A stretch of DNA of 64,000 bases. Origin: an uncultured Ignavibacteria bacterium. Its GTDB lineage: Bacteria > Bacteroidota > Ignavibacteria > Tepidaquicellales > OLB5. Made by a program: the position numbers and the translations under genes. The DNA lies in assembly GCA_937873695.1 (NCBI GenBank), contig CALMYL010000006.1, positions 62,001-126,000 of the forward strand. Reading direction: 5' to 3'. Below are positions 1 to 7,680 of this stretch, piece by piece (positions within the stretch are counted from its first letter, which is position 1; each line of letters starts with the position of its first letter). A model generated the notes under the pieces. That model ran no database searches, had not been told where the DNA came from, and worked only from the letters and a program-made list of their open reading frames with translations.

Positions 1-47
1 CGGTTACCTTCTTCATCTATCTTTTTTGAGAGATTAAATATTTAGTG

Positions 48-208
48 TTGATTGTGACAGACTTAATTTTCAAACAGCGAGTAATGAACAAAATTAACCC
101 AAAACAGCATTGTATTTCAAAGAATAATAAGCTTAATTGTGACTTTATAAATTGATAAAAACGGTAAATGTTACAGTAATATTTAATAATATTTGTTAAT
201 TGTGACAG
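48..208 (+). repeat. Three direct repeats upstream of p1
   Basis: The motif TTRATTGTGAC occurs at 48-58, 133-143 and 196-206; the first and third copies extend to ...GACAG. The third copy ends five bases before the p1 start codon, where a ribosome binding site would be expected, and no purine-rich site is visible. The spacing (85 and 63 bases) and placement suggest binding sites for a regulator; TGTGA resembles a CRP/FNR half-site. This is inference. The AT-rich background makes partial matches easy, but three matches of 11 bases in 160 bases look non-random. Confidence 0.45.
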
Positions 209-212
209 CAAA

Positions 213-1628
213 ATGAAAAACAGCAAATTTGTAAAAAGTCTTAAATACTTAAATTATAAGCAGCTTGAAGAATTTGAAAGATTTATCAATTCTCCGTATT
301 TTTTGAAACGTAAAAGTTTGCCGGTTGTATTTAAGAAGATCAAAATGTATTATCCCGAATACAATGCAGCAAAAGAAGAAATATTTATAGCTGCCACACC
401 GGGAAAGAAATACAACGATGTGCTGATGAGAAAATATCTTTCTGAACTGAACATCATGCTTAATGATTATCTTGCAGTAAGCAGTTTCAGGAAAGATAAA
501 ATGACTTACGGCAGCAAACTGATAGACAGACTTATAGAAATAAAGAATTATGATGAAGCAGGCAAATCTGCTATGGAAGCATTGACGGAGCTTGAAAAAA
601 ATCCTTTAAGAAACGAAAAGTATTATTACAATAAATTTATCTTTGAAAGTTATTCAAAAACTATAAGTAATCTTAAAACCAATTTAAATCCCGATACCGA
701 CTGGAAAGAGGCAATGGATGGATTTGTCAATTATTCTGCATTAACGGTGTTCCAGTTCTATTACATAATATTGAATGATGCCCGTTTCAGGAAAGAAAAG
801 AGCAATATAGATCTTGAAATTCTGAATGATCTTGTGAATGTGTATGAAAAAAGGGGTATTACAGATAAGAACCCGATAGCATTTATTTTAAGTAACCTGG
901 TAAGCTCATACCTGAAGCCTGAAGATGAAGTGTATTACAGGAACATTAAACAAATGATCTCCAGTCATAAACACTTGCTTGATAAAAATGAACTGGCGGC
1001 AATTTACACTTATCTGCACAACTACTGTTTTGTAAAAGTAGATAACGGAAACCTGGATTTTCTGAAAGAAAGATTTGAAATTGTGAACGAAGTACTCAGC
1101 AGCGGGTTCCACCTTAAAGATGGCTACATAATACCCGATATGTATATATCCATGGCAAACAATGCTTTAATGCTTAAAGAGTTTGAATGGGCTGAGGATT
1201 TCATACGGAAATACAATGTTAACCTGCCTGAAGAAGAAAAAAGATCATATGAGCATCTTGCACTATCAATCTTATATATGTTTAAAGGAAATTATGACGA
1301 GGCATTGAAATACCTTAGCCGTGTGAAATTCAGGAAGTACTACGATAAGTTTAAGATAAAAGCATTGAACCTGATGATCTATTATGAGGCCGGATATTTT
1401 GAAGAAGCTTTTTTACTTGCTGATTCATACCGGCATTTTATTTCAAAATACAGGTCTGTAACTCCTTATGTAAAAGAAAGAACCAATAATTTTGTAAAAC
1501 AGGTTCTGCAATTGATCAAATTCCGGCTGAATCAGACAGAAAACCCCAAAATTAATGATTTTGAAACTTGTACCATAATGTACAGGCCATGGCTCATAAG
1601 GAAAATTAACGAAGCAGCGGCAAACTGA
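213..1628 (+). CDS. Helical repeat protein of unknown function, family copy p1
   Basis: This 471-residue protein has no signal peptide or membrane segment and is predicted all-helical. It belongs to a family with three other members here (9761-11194, 12770-14206, 16593-18044). Shared features are an N-terminal block ending in SPYF/SPYY (residues about 27-30), a PGKKY/PGEEF motif near residue 65-70, and TPR-like repeats in the last third (for example GNYDEALKYLSRVKF). The C-terminal W-L-x-x-K motif is WLIRK here. p1 is the most divergent copy: it has Leu where the others have Asn after SPYF/SPYY, and it is the only one on the plus strand. The ATG is in frame with the conserved block. Function is not recognised; a scaffold or protein-binding role is only a guess from the repeats. 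Confidence 0.85.
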   Translation: MKNSKFVKSLKYLNYKQLEEFERFINSPYFLKRKSLPVVFKKIKMYYPEYNAAKEEIFIAATPGKKYNDVLMRKYLSELNIMLNDYLAVSSFRKDKMTYGSKLIDRLIEIKNYDEAGKSAMEALTELEKNPLRNEKYYYNKFIFESYSKTISNLKTNLNPDTDWKEAMDGFVNYSALTVFQFYYIILNDARFRKEKSNIDLEILNDLVNVYEKRGITDKNPIAFILSNLVSSYLKPEDEVYYRNIKQMISSHKHLLDKNELAAIYTYLHNYCFVKVDNGNLDFLKERFEIVNEVLSSGFHLKDGYIIPDMYISMANNALMLKEFEWAEDFIRKYNVNLPEEEKRSYEHLALSILYMFKGNYDEALKYLSRVKFRKYYDKFKIKALNLMIYYEAGYFEEAFLLADSYRHFISKYRSVTPYVKERTNNFVKQVLQLIKFRLNQTENPKINDFETCTIMYRPWLIRKINEAAAN

Positions 1629-1703
1629 CGTGATTTAATAACTTATTTGGGTATATTAAAGAGTATTATTATTTATTAATTTAGAACCGGAGGTCATAAT
1701 TAT

Positions 1704-2147
1704 ATGGTCGAAATTAATACAATCTACTCAGGCGGCCTGCACTGCAAAGCTGTGCATAAACCAAGCGGAGTAACAATAGAAACAGATGCCCCGGTTGATA
1801 ACCGCGGCAAAGGTGAGAGTTTTTCGCCAACCGATCTTCTGGCAACTTCACTGGCGGTATGTTATTTGACAACAATGGGTATCGCCGCTGAGGACAGGGG
1901 AATAAACATGAAAGGCGCAACCTGCAGAATAGAAAAACACATGAGCACAGATTCACCCCGCAGGGTTGCAAAACTTGTCGCTGAAATCGTTTTTCCTGCC
2001 GGTATACCTTTTGATAAACGCGGCATTCTGGAAGCAGTAGCGCTTCACTGCCCGGTATCTAAAAGTCTTAGTGCTGATATTGATGTGGATCTGAAACTCC
2101 ATTTCCCGGATGGGCAGGATATGGAAGAGCATACGCATCATAATTAG
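1704..2147 (+). CDS. OsmC/Ohr family thiol peroxidase
   Basis: This 147-residue cytoplasmic protein matches the OsmC family, which reduces organic hydroperoxides with two cysteines. Both expected cysteines are present, one in AVCYLTTM on the central helix and one in ALHCPVSKSL. The family motif SPTDLLATSLAVC is intact. A strong ribosome binding site (GGAGG, 1689-1693) lies 10 bases before the ATG. The sequence resembles the YhfA-like OsmC branch more than classical Ohr, so the natural substrate is uncertain. It ends in HTHHN, a His-rich tail. It converges with the PAP2 gene on the other strand and looks monocistronic. Confidence 0.9.
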   Translation: MVEINTIYSGGLHCKAVHKPSGVTIETDAPVDNRGKGESFSPTDLLATSLAVCYLTTMGIAAEDRGINMKGATCRIEKHMSTDSPRRVAKLVAEIVFPAGIPFDKRGILEAVALHCPVSKSLSADIDVDLKLHFPDGQDMEEHTHHN

Positions 2148-2170
2148 GAATGCGAATTTTATTCTGAAGT

Positions 2171-3079
2171 TTATTGTTGGGCAGGCTTAATCAGTTTATC
2201 TGCCAGATAAATGCTTAATGCAGCAACAGGCAGTGAGCCAACCAGATCAATTAAATAATGCTGACGCAGGTAAACAGTGGCAACTGCAAGCAATGTGCCT
2301 ACAGGCAGTGTGGCAAACCAGAAGTATTTTCTCTTAAATCTGTAAGCGAAGTAATTGGTGATAAGTATTATCCCGAAATGCATACTCGGAAAAGTATTCC
2401 GTACAAATGATTCCTTTAAATATTTCCCTAAATTTTCCAGATACATGTTGGTGAGTGGTGAGAGTCCCTGTATAGGGACAGTATAATGTTCAGGGAAAGC
2501 TATATCGGGTCCGGCAGCAGGCAGAGCAATATAAAATAAAAAAGCTCCGTACCAACCGATAACAATTGCCAGCAGGTAATTACGGGCTTTTTTAAAAGCG
2601 GCAGGGTCCTTGCCAAAGTACAGCAATACGAAAGTTAAAGTGGGAAATACATAATATGAGAAATATGAAAGTGTTAGTAACTCCGTCATTCCTTTGCCCG
2701 TGAATTGCTCAAACCAGCGTGTTATATCAAATCCGAATACAGTAAGATCAGCCTTCAGCAGAAGGGTGTCATAATCAGTTGGATTCATTATATGCACAAA
2801 TTGCTGAAAAGCACTGAATATAATGCCATACAAAGGAATATGCAGGTAACTTCTCAGGAATTTAAGTAACTTTGAAGGCGAGCTTTTTTGATATGAAGTT
2901 AAAAATGAAAAGGCCAGAATTGAAACTGCAGGTACTATTAATGCAGACTGATCTTTGATTTTACCGCCAGCAATATTGTACGCCAGCAGAAACACTGTTA
3001 TGCTTGAAAAAAGTACAGCAATGATATCTTCAGGATAAAGCTTGTTAAGTATTGTGTTTTTGATCCCGCGATTTTCCAA
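2171..3079 (-). CDS. PAP2-family membrane phosphatase or phosphotransferase
   Basis: This 302-residue integral membrane protein has about six or seven hydrophobic segments. The PAP2 motifs are visible: FPSMHFG (about residue 235) and YLRQHYLIDLVG (about 270), which carry the active-site histidines. Its layout, with a long N-terminal membrane part before the motifs, is like the inositol phosphorylceramide synthase (AUR1-like) PAP2_3 branch, so it may transfer lipid headgroups rather than simply dephosphorylate lipids. The start is TTG, one base after the stop of the upstream nucleotidyltransferase gene, implying translational coupling. It is the last gene of the operon that starts with porX. 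Confidence 0.8.
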   Translation of the reverse strand: MENRGIKNTILNKLYPEDIIAVLFSSITVFLLAYNIAGGKIKDQSALIVPAVSILAFSFLTSYQKSSPSKLLKFLRSYLHIPLYGIIFSAFQQFVHIMNPTDYDTLLLKADLTVFGFDITRWFEQFTGKGMTELLTLSYFSYYVFPTLTFVLLYFGKDPAAFKKARNYLLAIVIGWYGAFLFYIALPAAGPDIAFPEHYTVPIQGLSPLTNMYLENLGKYLKESFVRNTFPSMHFGIILITNYFAYRFKRKYFWFATLPVGTLLAVATVYLRQHYLIDLVGSLPVAALSIYLADKLIKPAQQ

Positions 3080-3080
3080 T

Positions 3081-3830
3081 TCAGGCTCTTGAATTCAATG
3101 CATCTTCCATTTCCTTAAGCTGCTCAATTGAATTCACGCCGGTTACTTCAAGCTCATCACTGGTAACAACCGTGCCTGTTTTTTCTTTTGGGATGAAGTG
3201 GAAAATATCGGTAAGATAATATTCCTTCTGGTTATTTTCGGGAGATATTTTTGAAAGCGCATCAAACAAAACTTTTGCGTTAACAATATAAATTGCCGGA
3301 TTGATCTCTTTTATCTGTTTCTCTTCTTCTGCCGCGTCCTTTTCTTCAACTATCCTGCTGAAGTTACCTTCGGCATCACGTACTATTCTTCCGTAACCGT
3401 GAGAGTTTTCAAAAACTGTTGTTAACAGCGTTGCTGTATAGTTCTTTTCAAAGTGCTCATTAATAAGTCTTTCAACCGTTTCAAACTTTAACAGCGGTAC
3501 ATCACCTGAAAGTATCAGTATTTCGCCGTCGAAATCCTTTAACAGCTCAGCTGTCTGTATTACGGCATGACCCGTACCAAGCTGTTCAGCCTGTACAGCA
3601 TATTCAATATTTTTGCCTGCAAAAGTCTTATTCAGAAAATCTATCACAAGTTCGCGGTGATGGCCCACAATCGGCACAACTTTTTCAGCATTCACCATGA
3701 ACGCAAGTTCAACAACATAATCTATCATGGGCCGCCCGTTAATTTCAAACATTACTTTGGGTTTATCGGGACTCTTCATTCTTTTACCAAGACCCGCAGC
3801 AAGAATTGCCACGGCGAGCTTTTTGTTCAT
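3081..3830 (-). CDS. GlmU-type nucleotidyltransferase without acetyltransferase domain
   Basis: The protein has the N-terminal uridylyltransferase fold of GlmU: LAAGLGKRMKS for nucleotide binding, KPKVMFEINGRPM, GTGHAV and LSGDVPLL. It should make a UDP- or other NDP-sugar from a sugar 1-phosphate. It stops at about 249 residues, so the left-handed beta-helix acetyltransferase half of GlmU is missing and another enzyme must acetylate glucosamine 1-phosphate. The frame stays open to an ATG at 3929, but the ATG at 3830 is preceded by AGAAGGAA and begins directly with the conserved MNKKLAVAILAAG. I therefore prefer 3830; the longer form would add 33 residues. It is coupled to the downstream PAP2 gene. 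Confidence 0.85.
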   Translation of the reverse strand: MNKKLAVAILAAGLGKRMKSPDKPKVMFEINGRPMIDYVVELAFMVNAEKVVPIVGHHRELVIDFLNKTFAGKNIEYAVQAEQLGTGHAVIQTAELLKDFDGEILILSGDVPLLKFETVERLINEHFEKNYTATLLTTVFENSHGYGRIVRDAEGNFSRIVEEKDAAEEEKQIKEINPAIYIVNAKVLFDALSKISPENNQKEYYLTDIFHFIPKEKTGTVVTSDELEVTGVNSIEQLKEMEDALNSRA

Positions 3831-3981
3831 ATTTCCTTCTGTATCCTTTACTTTCTTCATCAGCTCTGCAAGCTGATTTTCGAGGAAAGCAGATTTCTTA
3901 TTGTTAAAATCAGTATCGGTTATAGGCATAATACAGGTATTAAATAATTATTTTCGGAAGGTGAAAGCAAAGCAGGATTTT

Positions 3982-4344
3982 CTATTGATTTTTGAATTTC
4001 AGCAGGTATTCTTTTGATTTATTATACCAGCCGGCCTGCGATTCGTAATCAACGAAATATATTTTCAGGTCAGCCTGTGATTCGTAATCCACAAAGTACA
4101 GTTTAAAATCAGCCTGGCTTTCATATGAAACATTATACCAAAGTCCATCTTTGTTTGCCTGTGATTCATAATTAACCATGAACACCTTCAGGTCACATTG
4201 TGATTCGTATGAAACTACGTACACTTTTAAGTCAGCCTGAGATTCATACTGCACCTTATACATCTTTTGCGCAAACAGTAGGGTAGAACCGCTGAAAATA
4301 AATAATGAAATCAGAATTAAACGTAAGTAATTTTTCATTTTCAT
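3982..4344 (-). CDS. Exported protein made of six 13-residue YESQ repeats
   Basis: This is a 120-residue protein. Residues 1-25 are a signal peptide (hydrophobic run ending LLFA, then Q26). The mature part is almost entirely a tandem repeat: YESQ begins at residues 33, 46, 59, 74, 87 and 100, a period of 13 with one 15-residue unit. The unit is YESQADLKVYVVS. Cys50 replaces Ala in unit 2. From memory the repeat resembles short proteins filed as DUF6150; those I recall lack an obvious signal peptide. Alternating hydrophobic residues suggest one short beta strand per unit. The gene lies 6 bases downstream of panD in the operon. The function is unknown. Confidence 0.8.
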   Translation of the reverse strand: MKMKNYLRLILISLFIFSGSTLLFAQKMYKVQYESQADLKVYVVSYESQCDLKVFMVNYESQANKDGLWYNVSYESQADFKLYFVDYESQADLKIYFVDYESQAGWYNKSKEYLLKFKNQ

Positions 4345-4350
4345 ATACAG

Positions 4351-4731
4351 TTAAACTTCCAGGATCTCGTTGGTATGTTTAATATCTTTTATCTTGTTAT
4401 CTTTATCCATCAAAATTATGGTCGGCTTGAAAGTTTTAAGCTCTTCTTCTGTGTAGTTGGCATAAGTTATAATTATTATATGATCACCTACAGCAGCATT
4501 TCTTGCTGCAGCGCCGTTTATGCATATTGTACCGCTTCTGCGTTTTCCTTCAATAGCGTAACTTTCGAACCTGGAACCGTTATTAATATTTACAACCTGA
4601 ATTTTCTCATACGGCATAATATCGGCGGCATCAAGCAGGTCCGCATCGATGGTTACACTTCCCTCGTAATAAAGCTCAGCCTGGGTAACAGTCGCCCGGT
4701 GAAGCTTTGATTTGCACATTATTCTTTCCAT
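4351..4731 (-). CDS. panD: Aspartate 1-decarboxylase
   Basis: This 126-residue PanD makes beta-alanine from aspartate for pantothenate and CoA synthesis. It is a pyruvoyl enzyme made as a proenzyme; the self-cleavage site Gly24-Ser25 is in YYEGSV, and Ser25 becomes the pyruvoyl group. The start [16 protein letters not shown] is typical, preceded here by three extra residues (MERI). The length is normal. It follows panC by 48 bases, so the two products that PanC joins or uses come from one transcript. The ketopantoate branch (panB, panE) is not in this window. Confidence 0.95.
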   Translation of the reverse strand: MERIMCKSKLHRATVTQAELYYEGSVTIDADLLDAADIMPYEKIQVVNINNGSRFESYAIEGKRRSGTICINGAAARNAAVGDHIIIITYANYTEEELKTFKPTIILMDKDNKIKDIKHTNEILEV

Positions 4732-4779
4732 GGTTTTAATGCCTTTCTATTTCAGGAAAAATCCAGCGTGATTACAAAA

Positions 4780-5646
4780 TTAACGCTTAATTACTATATT
4801 ATCAATTAATCTCACTTTGCCAAATCTTACCGCTAAACTTATCAATATTGCTGAATTATTGCTGTTTTTAAGCGATTTTACCTCTTCAAGCGTATCATAA
4901 TCATTAAACGAAATATAATCAATTTTTGTTGCAGTTTTACGTGATTTGATGAGTTTGCTCATCTGTCCCGCAAGGAACTCAATATCCTTGTTGTATCCTT
5001 CAAGCAAAATTTTGCGTTTGGCATATTGAAGCGATTTCTGCAGATACGGTGCATCCGCTCTTTGCTCTTTTGTTAAGTAAACATTCCTCGAGCTCATTGC
5101 CAAACCGTCCGCTTCGCGGACTGTGGGTGAAACGATGATTTTCGTGTTCACATTCAGATCAGCGGTCATTTTTTTTATTACCGCTGCCTGCTGTGCATCC
5201 TTCTGCCCGAAAACTGAAAAGTGCGGCTGGATTATATTAAAGAGCTTAAGCACAATTGTGGTTACTCCCTTAAAATGCTCAGGCCTGATTTTGCCTTCCA
5301 GTCCGTTTGTGATATTTTCTACGGTTACATATGTTGAATATTTTTCAGGGTACATTTGTTTATCATCAGGGTAGAATATATAATCTACTCCCGCTTTGCG
5401 GCATAGTGCCTCATCGCGTTTAAAATCACGGGGGTATTTAGAGAGATCTTCGGTTGGAGCAAATTGCAAAGGATTAACATAAATGCTTACAATTACTATA
5501 TCAGCTTTTTTGCGGGCGGCTTTTACCAATGAAAGGTGTCCATCGTGAAGGTAGCCCATTGTTGGAACAAAGCCTATCGTTTTGTTCTTCAGTCTCAGCG
5601 AAGTGGTAAGTTTCTGCGCTTCGCCAATTGTGCGGAGGATTTTCAT
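4780..5646 (-). CDS. panC: Pantothenate synthetase
   Basis: This 288-residue enzyme condenses pantoate with beta-alanine using ATP. The adenylation motif FVPTMGYLHDGHLSLV (about residues 26-41) contains the HxGH signature. GQKDAQQA and the SSRNVYL motif are also present. It is full length for the family. It lies 43 bases downstream of accD and 48 bases upstream of panD on the minus strand, in the porX-led operon. Its position beside accD links CoA supply to fatty acid synthesis, which fits but is inferred from order alone. Confidence 0.96.
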   Translation of the reverse strand: MKILRTIGEAQKLTTSLRLKNKTIGFVPTMGYLHDGHLSLVKAARKKADIVIVSIYVNPLQFAPTEDLSKYPRDFKRDEALCRKAGVDYIFYPDDKQMYPEKYSTYVTVENITNGLEGKIRPEHFKGVTTIVLKLFNIIQPHFSVFGQKDAQQAAVIKKMTADLNVNTKIIVSPTVREADGLAMSSRNVYLTKEQRADAPYLQKSLQYAKRKILLEGYNKDIEFLAGQMSKLIKSRKTATKIDYISFNDYDTLEEVKSLKNSNNSAILISLAVRFGKVRLIDNIVIKR

Positions 5647-5689
5647 TTATATGGCTGCCGTACTTTCAGTATGTTCAGTAACTTCCGGG

Positions 5690-6535
5690 CTATTTTTTAT
5701 CATGCATGTAAACCATGAACTGGTAAAGCTTATCTTTCAGGTCTTTGCGGTTTACAACGCAATCCAGGAAACCATGCTCCTGAACAAATTCAGCATGCTG
5801 GAAACCTTTCGGCAGATCTTTACCTGTAGCCTGCCTTACAACACGTGGACCCGCAAATCCTATTAATGCATCAGGCTCTGCAATGTTAACATCACCAAGC
5901 ATAGAAAAACTTGCAGATGCTCCGCCTGTTGTTGGATCTGTAAGTACGGAAATATACGGTAATTTATGCTCAGCAAGTTTTGCAAGCCATGCCGAAGATT
6001 TTGCAAGCTGCATGAGTGATATTGCAGCTTCCATCATTCTTGCACCGCCTGATTTGGAAATTATTATGTACGGACACTTTTCTTTGATAGCTCTCTGTAT
6101 TCCGCGGGCAATCTTTTCGCCAACAACTGAACCCATCGAGCCACCGATGAAATTAAAATCCATTGCGCTTATAACACACTCTTTGCCGTTTATTTCCCCA
6201 ATGGCATTCCGTATTGCGTCATAAAGCCCTGTCTTTTTGATAGTATCATTAATTCTATCCTTATACTTTTTGGTATCTACAAAATCAAGCGGATCCTTTG
6301 AAGTTACTTTCCTGTCAAATTCCTTAAATTCGCTGTTATCAAATAAGAGCTTAAAATATTCTTCGCTTCCAATACGGAAGTGGTAATCGCACTTTGTGCA
6401 GAGATAATAATTATTTTCCCACTGCTTTTTGTGCATAATTTCATCGCACTTAGGACACTTTATCCAATGCCCTTCACCAAGCTCTTTTTTTTCCTGTGTA
6501 GCAATATTCTGTTTTGTTCTCTTAAACCAGGCCAT
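5690..6535 (-). CDS. accD: Acetyl-CoA carboxylase carboxyltransferase subunit beta
   Basis: This 281-residue AccD is the beta subunit of the carboxyltransferase that makes malonyl-CoA. The N-terminal zinc ribbon is complete, with Cys27, Cys30, Cys46 and Cys49 in CPKC and CTKC. The crotonase-like domain follows, with SGGARMMEA and [16 protein letters not shown]. The length is typical. The partner accA is not in the window, so the subunit genes are split. It is 32 bases downstream of tsaB in the same operon. Confidence 0.96.
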   Translation of the reverse strand: MAWFKRTKQNIATQEKKELGEGHWIKCPKCDEIMHKKQWENNYYLCTKCDYHFRIGSEEYFKLLFDNSEFKEFDRKVTSKDPLDFVDTKKYKDRINDTIKKTGLYDAIRNAIGEINGKECVISAMDFNFIGGSMGSVVGEKIARGIQRAIKEKCPYIIISKSGGARMMEAAISLMQLAKSSAWLAKLAEHKLPYISVLTDPTTGGASASFSMLGDVNIAEPDALIGFAGPRVVRQATGKDLPKGFQHAEFVQEHGFLDCVVNRKDLKDKLYQFMVYMHDKK

Positions 6536-6567
6536 CTTTTCTCCTGAAAAATTGTATAATTATTTTG

Positions 6568-7230
6568 CTAAGGTTTCCTGAAATTAAAATCCTTTAGATA
6601 TAAAGGCTGCACATCTTTTGCATCTGTTAAATTATCGGAAATAAACTCCTTTTGAGCAATTTTGGACATTGCATCAAACTCACTTACCCGAAGTTTAACA
6701 TTAAGAACACTAAAATAACAATGTTTTAATTGAGTTTCATCGTCAAAATCTCCCACTACAATTGTATCATTTCCAAGTGTTTTTGCCAGAATTTCAAGTG
6801 TTTCTGAGCCTTTTTTTATAATTTTTTCATTTTCATAAACGGCGTAATAATATTCCGGAAGCTTTGCTTCCAATAGAACGCAGTATGTATTATCCGGCTG
6901 AATTTCATTAAGCCTGCCTAGAGTAAGCTCAAAATTGTTCACCGGTATTATTTTTTTATCCAGCCCGAAAGCTATTCCTTTTGCAAGAGCAAGCCCCACC
7001 CTTATTCCCGTAAATGAACCGGGACCAACGGTAACAGCAATTGCATCAATATCTTTAATATCCGATTCAGATGTAAGCTTATCAAGGCAGTGAATAAGTT
7101 TATCGGGTGTTTTTCCCGGGATACTTTCCGGTTCTTTAAATTCTGACGCATAAACAACTGCCTGTTCAGATCCATGTACAATAGCCGTAAATGCATTCTT
7201 ATCAGTTGAATTAATGAGCAGTAATTTCAT
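6568..7230 (-). CDS. tsaB: tRNA t6A biosynthesis protein TsaB
   Basis: TsaB is the inactive TsaD paralogue that scaffolds threonylcarbamoyl transfer to A37 of ANN-decoding tRNAs. The ASKHA-type N-terminus is clear: MKLLLINSTDKNAF and VGPGSFTGIRVGLALAKG. The frame is open to 7257, but the ATG at 7230 overlaps the tsaE stop as ATGA and has GGAGG about 10 bases upstream, so I set the start there. This gives 220 residues, normal for the family. TsaB works with TsaE, encoded just upstream, and TsaD, which is not in this window. Confidence 0.93.
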   Translation of the reverse strand: MKLLLINSTDKNAFTAIVHGSEQAVVYASEFKEPESIPGKTPDKLIHCLDKLTSESDIKDIDAIAVTVGPGSFTGIRVGLALAKGIAFGLDKKIIPVNNFELTLGRLNEIQPDNTYCVLLEAKLPEYYYAVYENEKIIKKGSETLEILAKTLGNDTIVVGDFDDETQLKHCYFSVLNVKLRVSEFDAMSKIAQKEFISDNLTDAKDVQPLYLKDFNFRKP

Positions 7231-7670
7231 AGCGCAATACCCTCCACCCTGATCCACCGTTCATTTTCATTTTCAACTGAGTGCGAAATGTGTATCTTAA
7301 TTGTACCTTCCGGCAAAAGACGTTCGGCGTGCTCCGGCCATTCAATAAGTACAATCCCGCGGTTTTTCATGTAGTCTTCAAAACCCATTGCAAGAATTTC
7401 ATCTTCTGATTTCAGTCTATAGAGATCAAAATGATATATATTGTGAAATTTTGCGGAGTTGTATTCATTTACTATTATAAAGGTTGGCGAATTTACCATT
7501 TGTTTTACATCAAGTCCCAGGCAAATGCCTTTTGCAAGGCGGGTTTTCCCTGAGCCAAGATCGCCATATAATGCAATCACATCCCCGCTTTTAAGCGAGG
7601 ATGCGATTTTCAATCCAAGATCAATTGTTTCAGATTCGTTTTTTGTAGTTAGTGCAAAATCGCGGGCCAT
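7227..7670 (-). CDS. tsaE: tRNA t6A biosynthesis ATPase TsaE
   Basis: TsaE is the small P-loop ATPase that resets the TsaB-TsaD complex. The Walker A motif is GDLGSGKT, followed by SPTFIIVNEY, the HFDLYRL motif and IEWPEHAERLLP. The frame opens at a TTG at 7697 inside porX; the ATG at 7670, 10 bases past the porX stop, is the better start and gives 147 residues. The stop overlaps the tsaB start by 4 bases, so the two are translationally coupled. Confidence 0.93.
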   Translation of the reverse strand: MARDFALTTKNESETIDLGLKIASSLKSGDVIALYGDLGSGKTRLAKGICLGLDVKQMVNSPTFIIVNEYNSAKFHNIYHFDLYRLKSEDEILAMGFEDYMKNRGIVLIEWPEHAERLLPEGTIKIHISHSVENENERWIRVEGIAL

Positions 7671-7680
7671 ATAAAAATAA

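Noticed and set aside
3567-3947. A long open frame on the plus strand opposite the nucleotidyltransferase gene
   Set aside because: It is the complement of a clearly conserved gene, has no ribosome binding site and no recognisable protein.
4010-4260. Periodic repeat near 4010-4260 as a possible CRISPR or minisatellite array
   Set aside because: The 39-base period is the codon-level image of the 13-residue protein repeat; there are no spacers and the frame stays open throughout.
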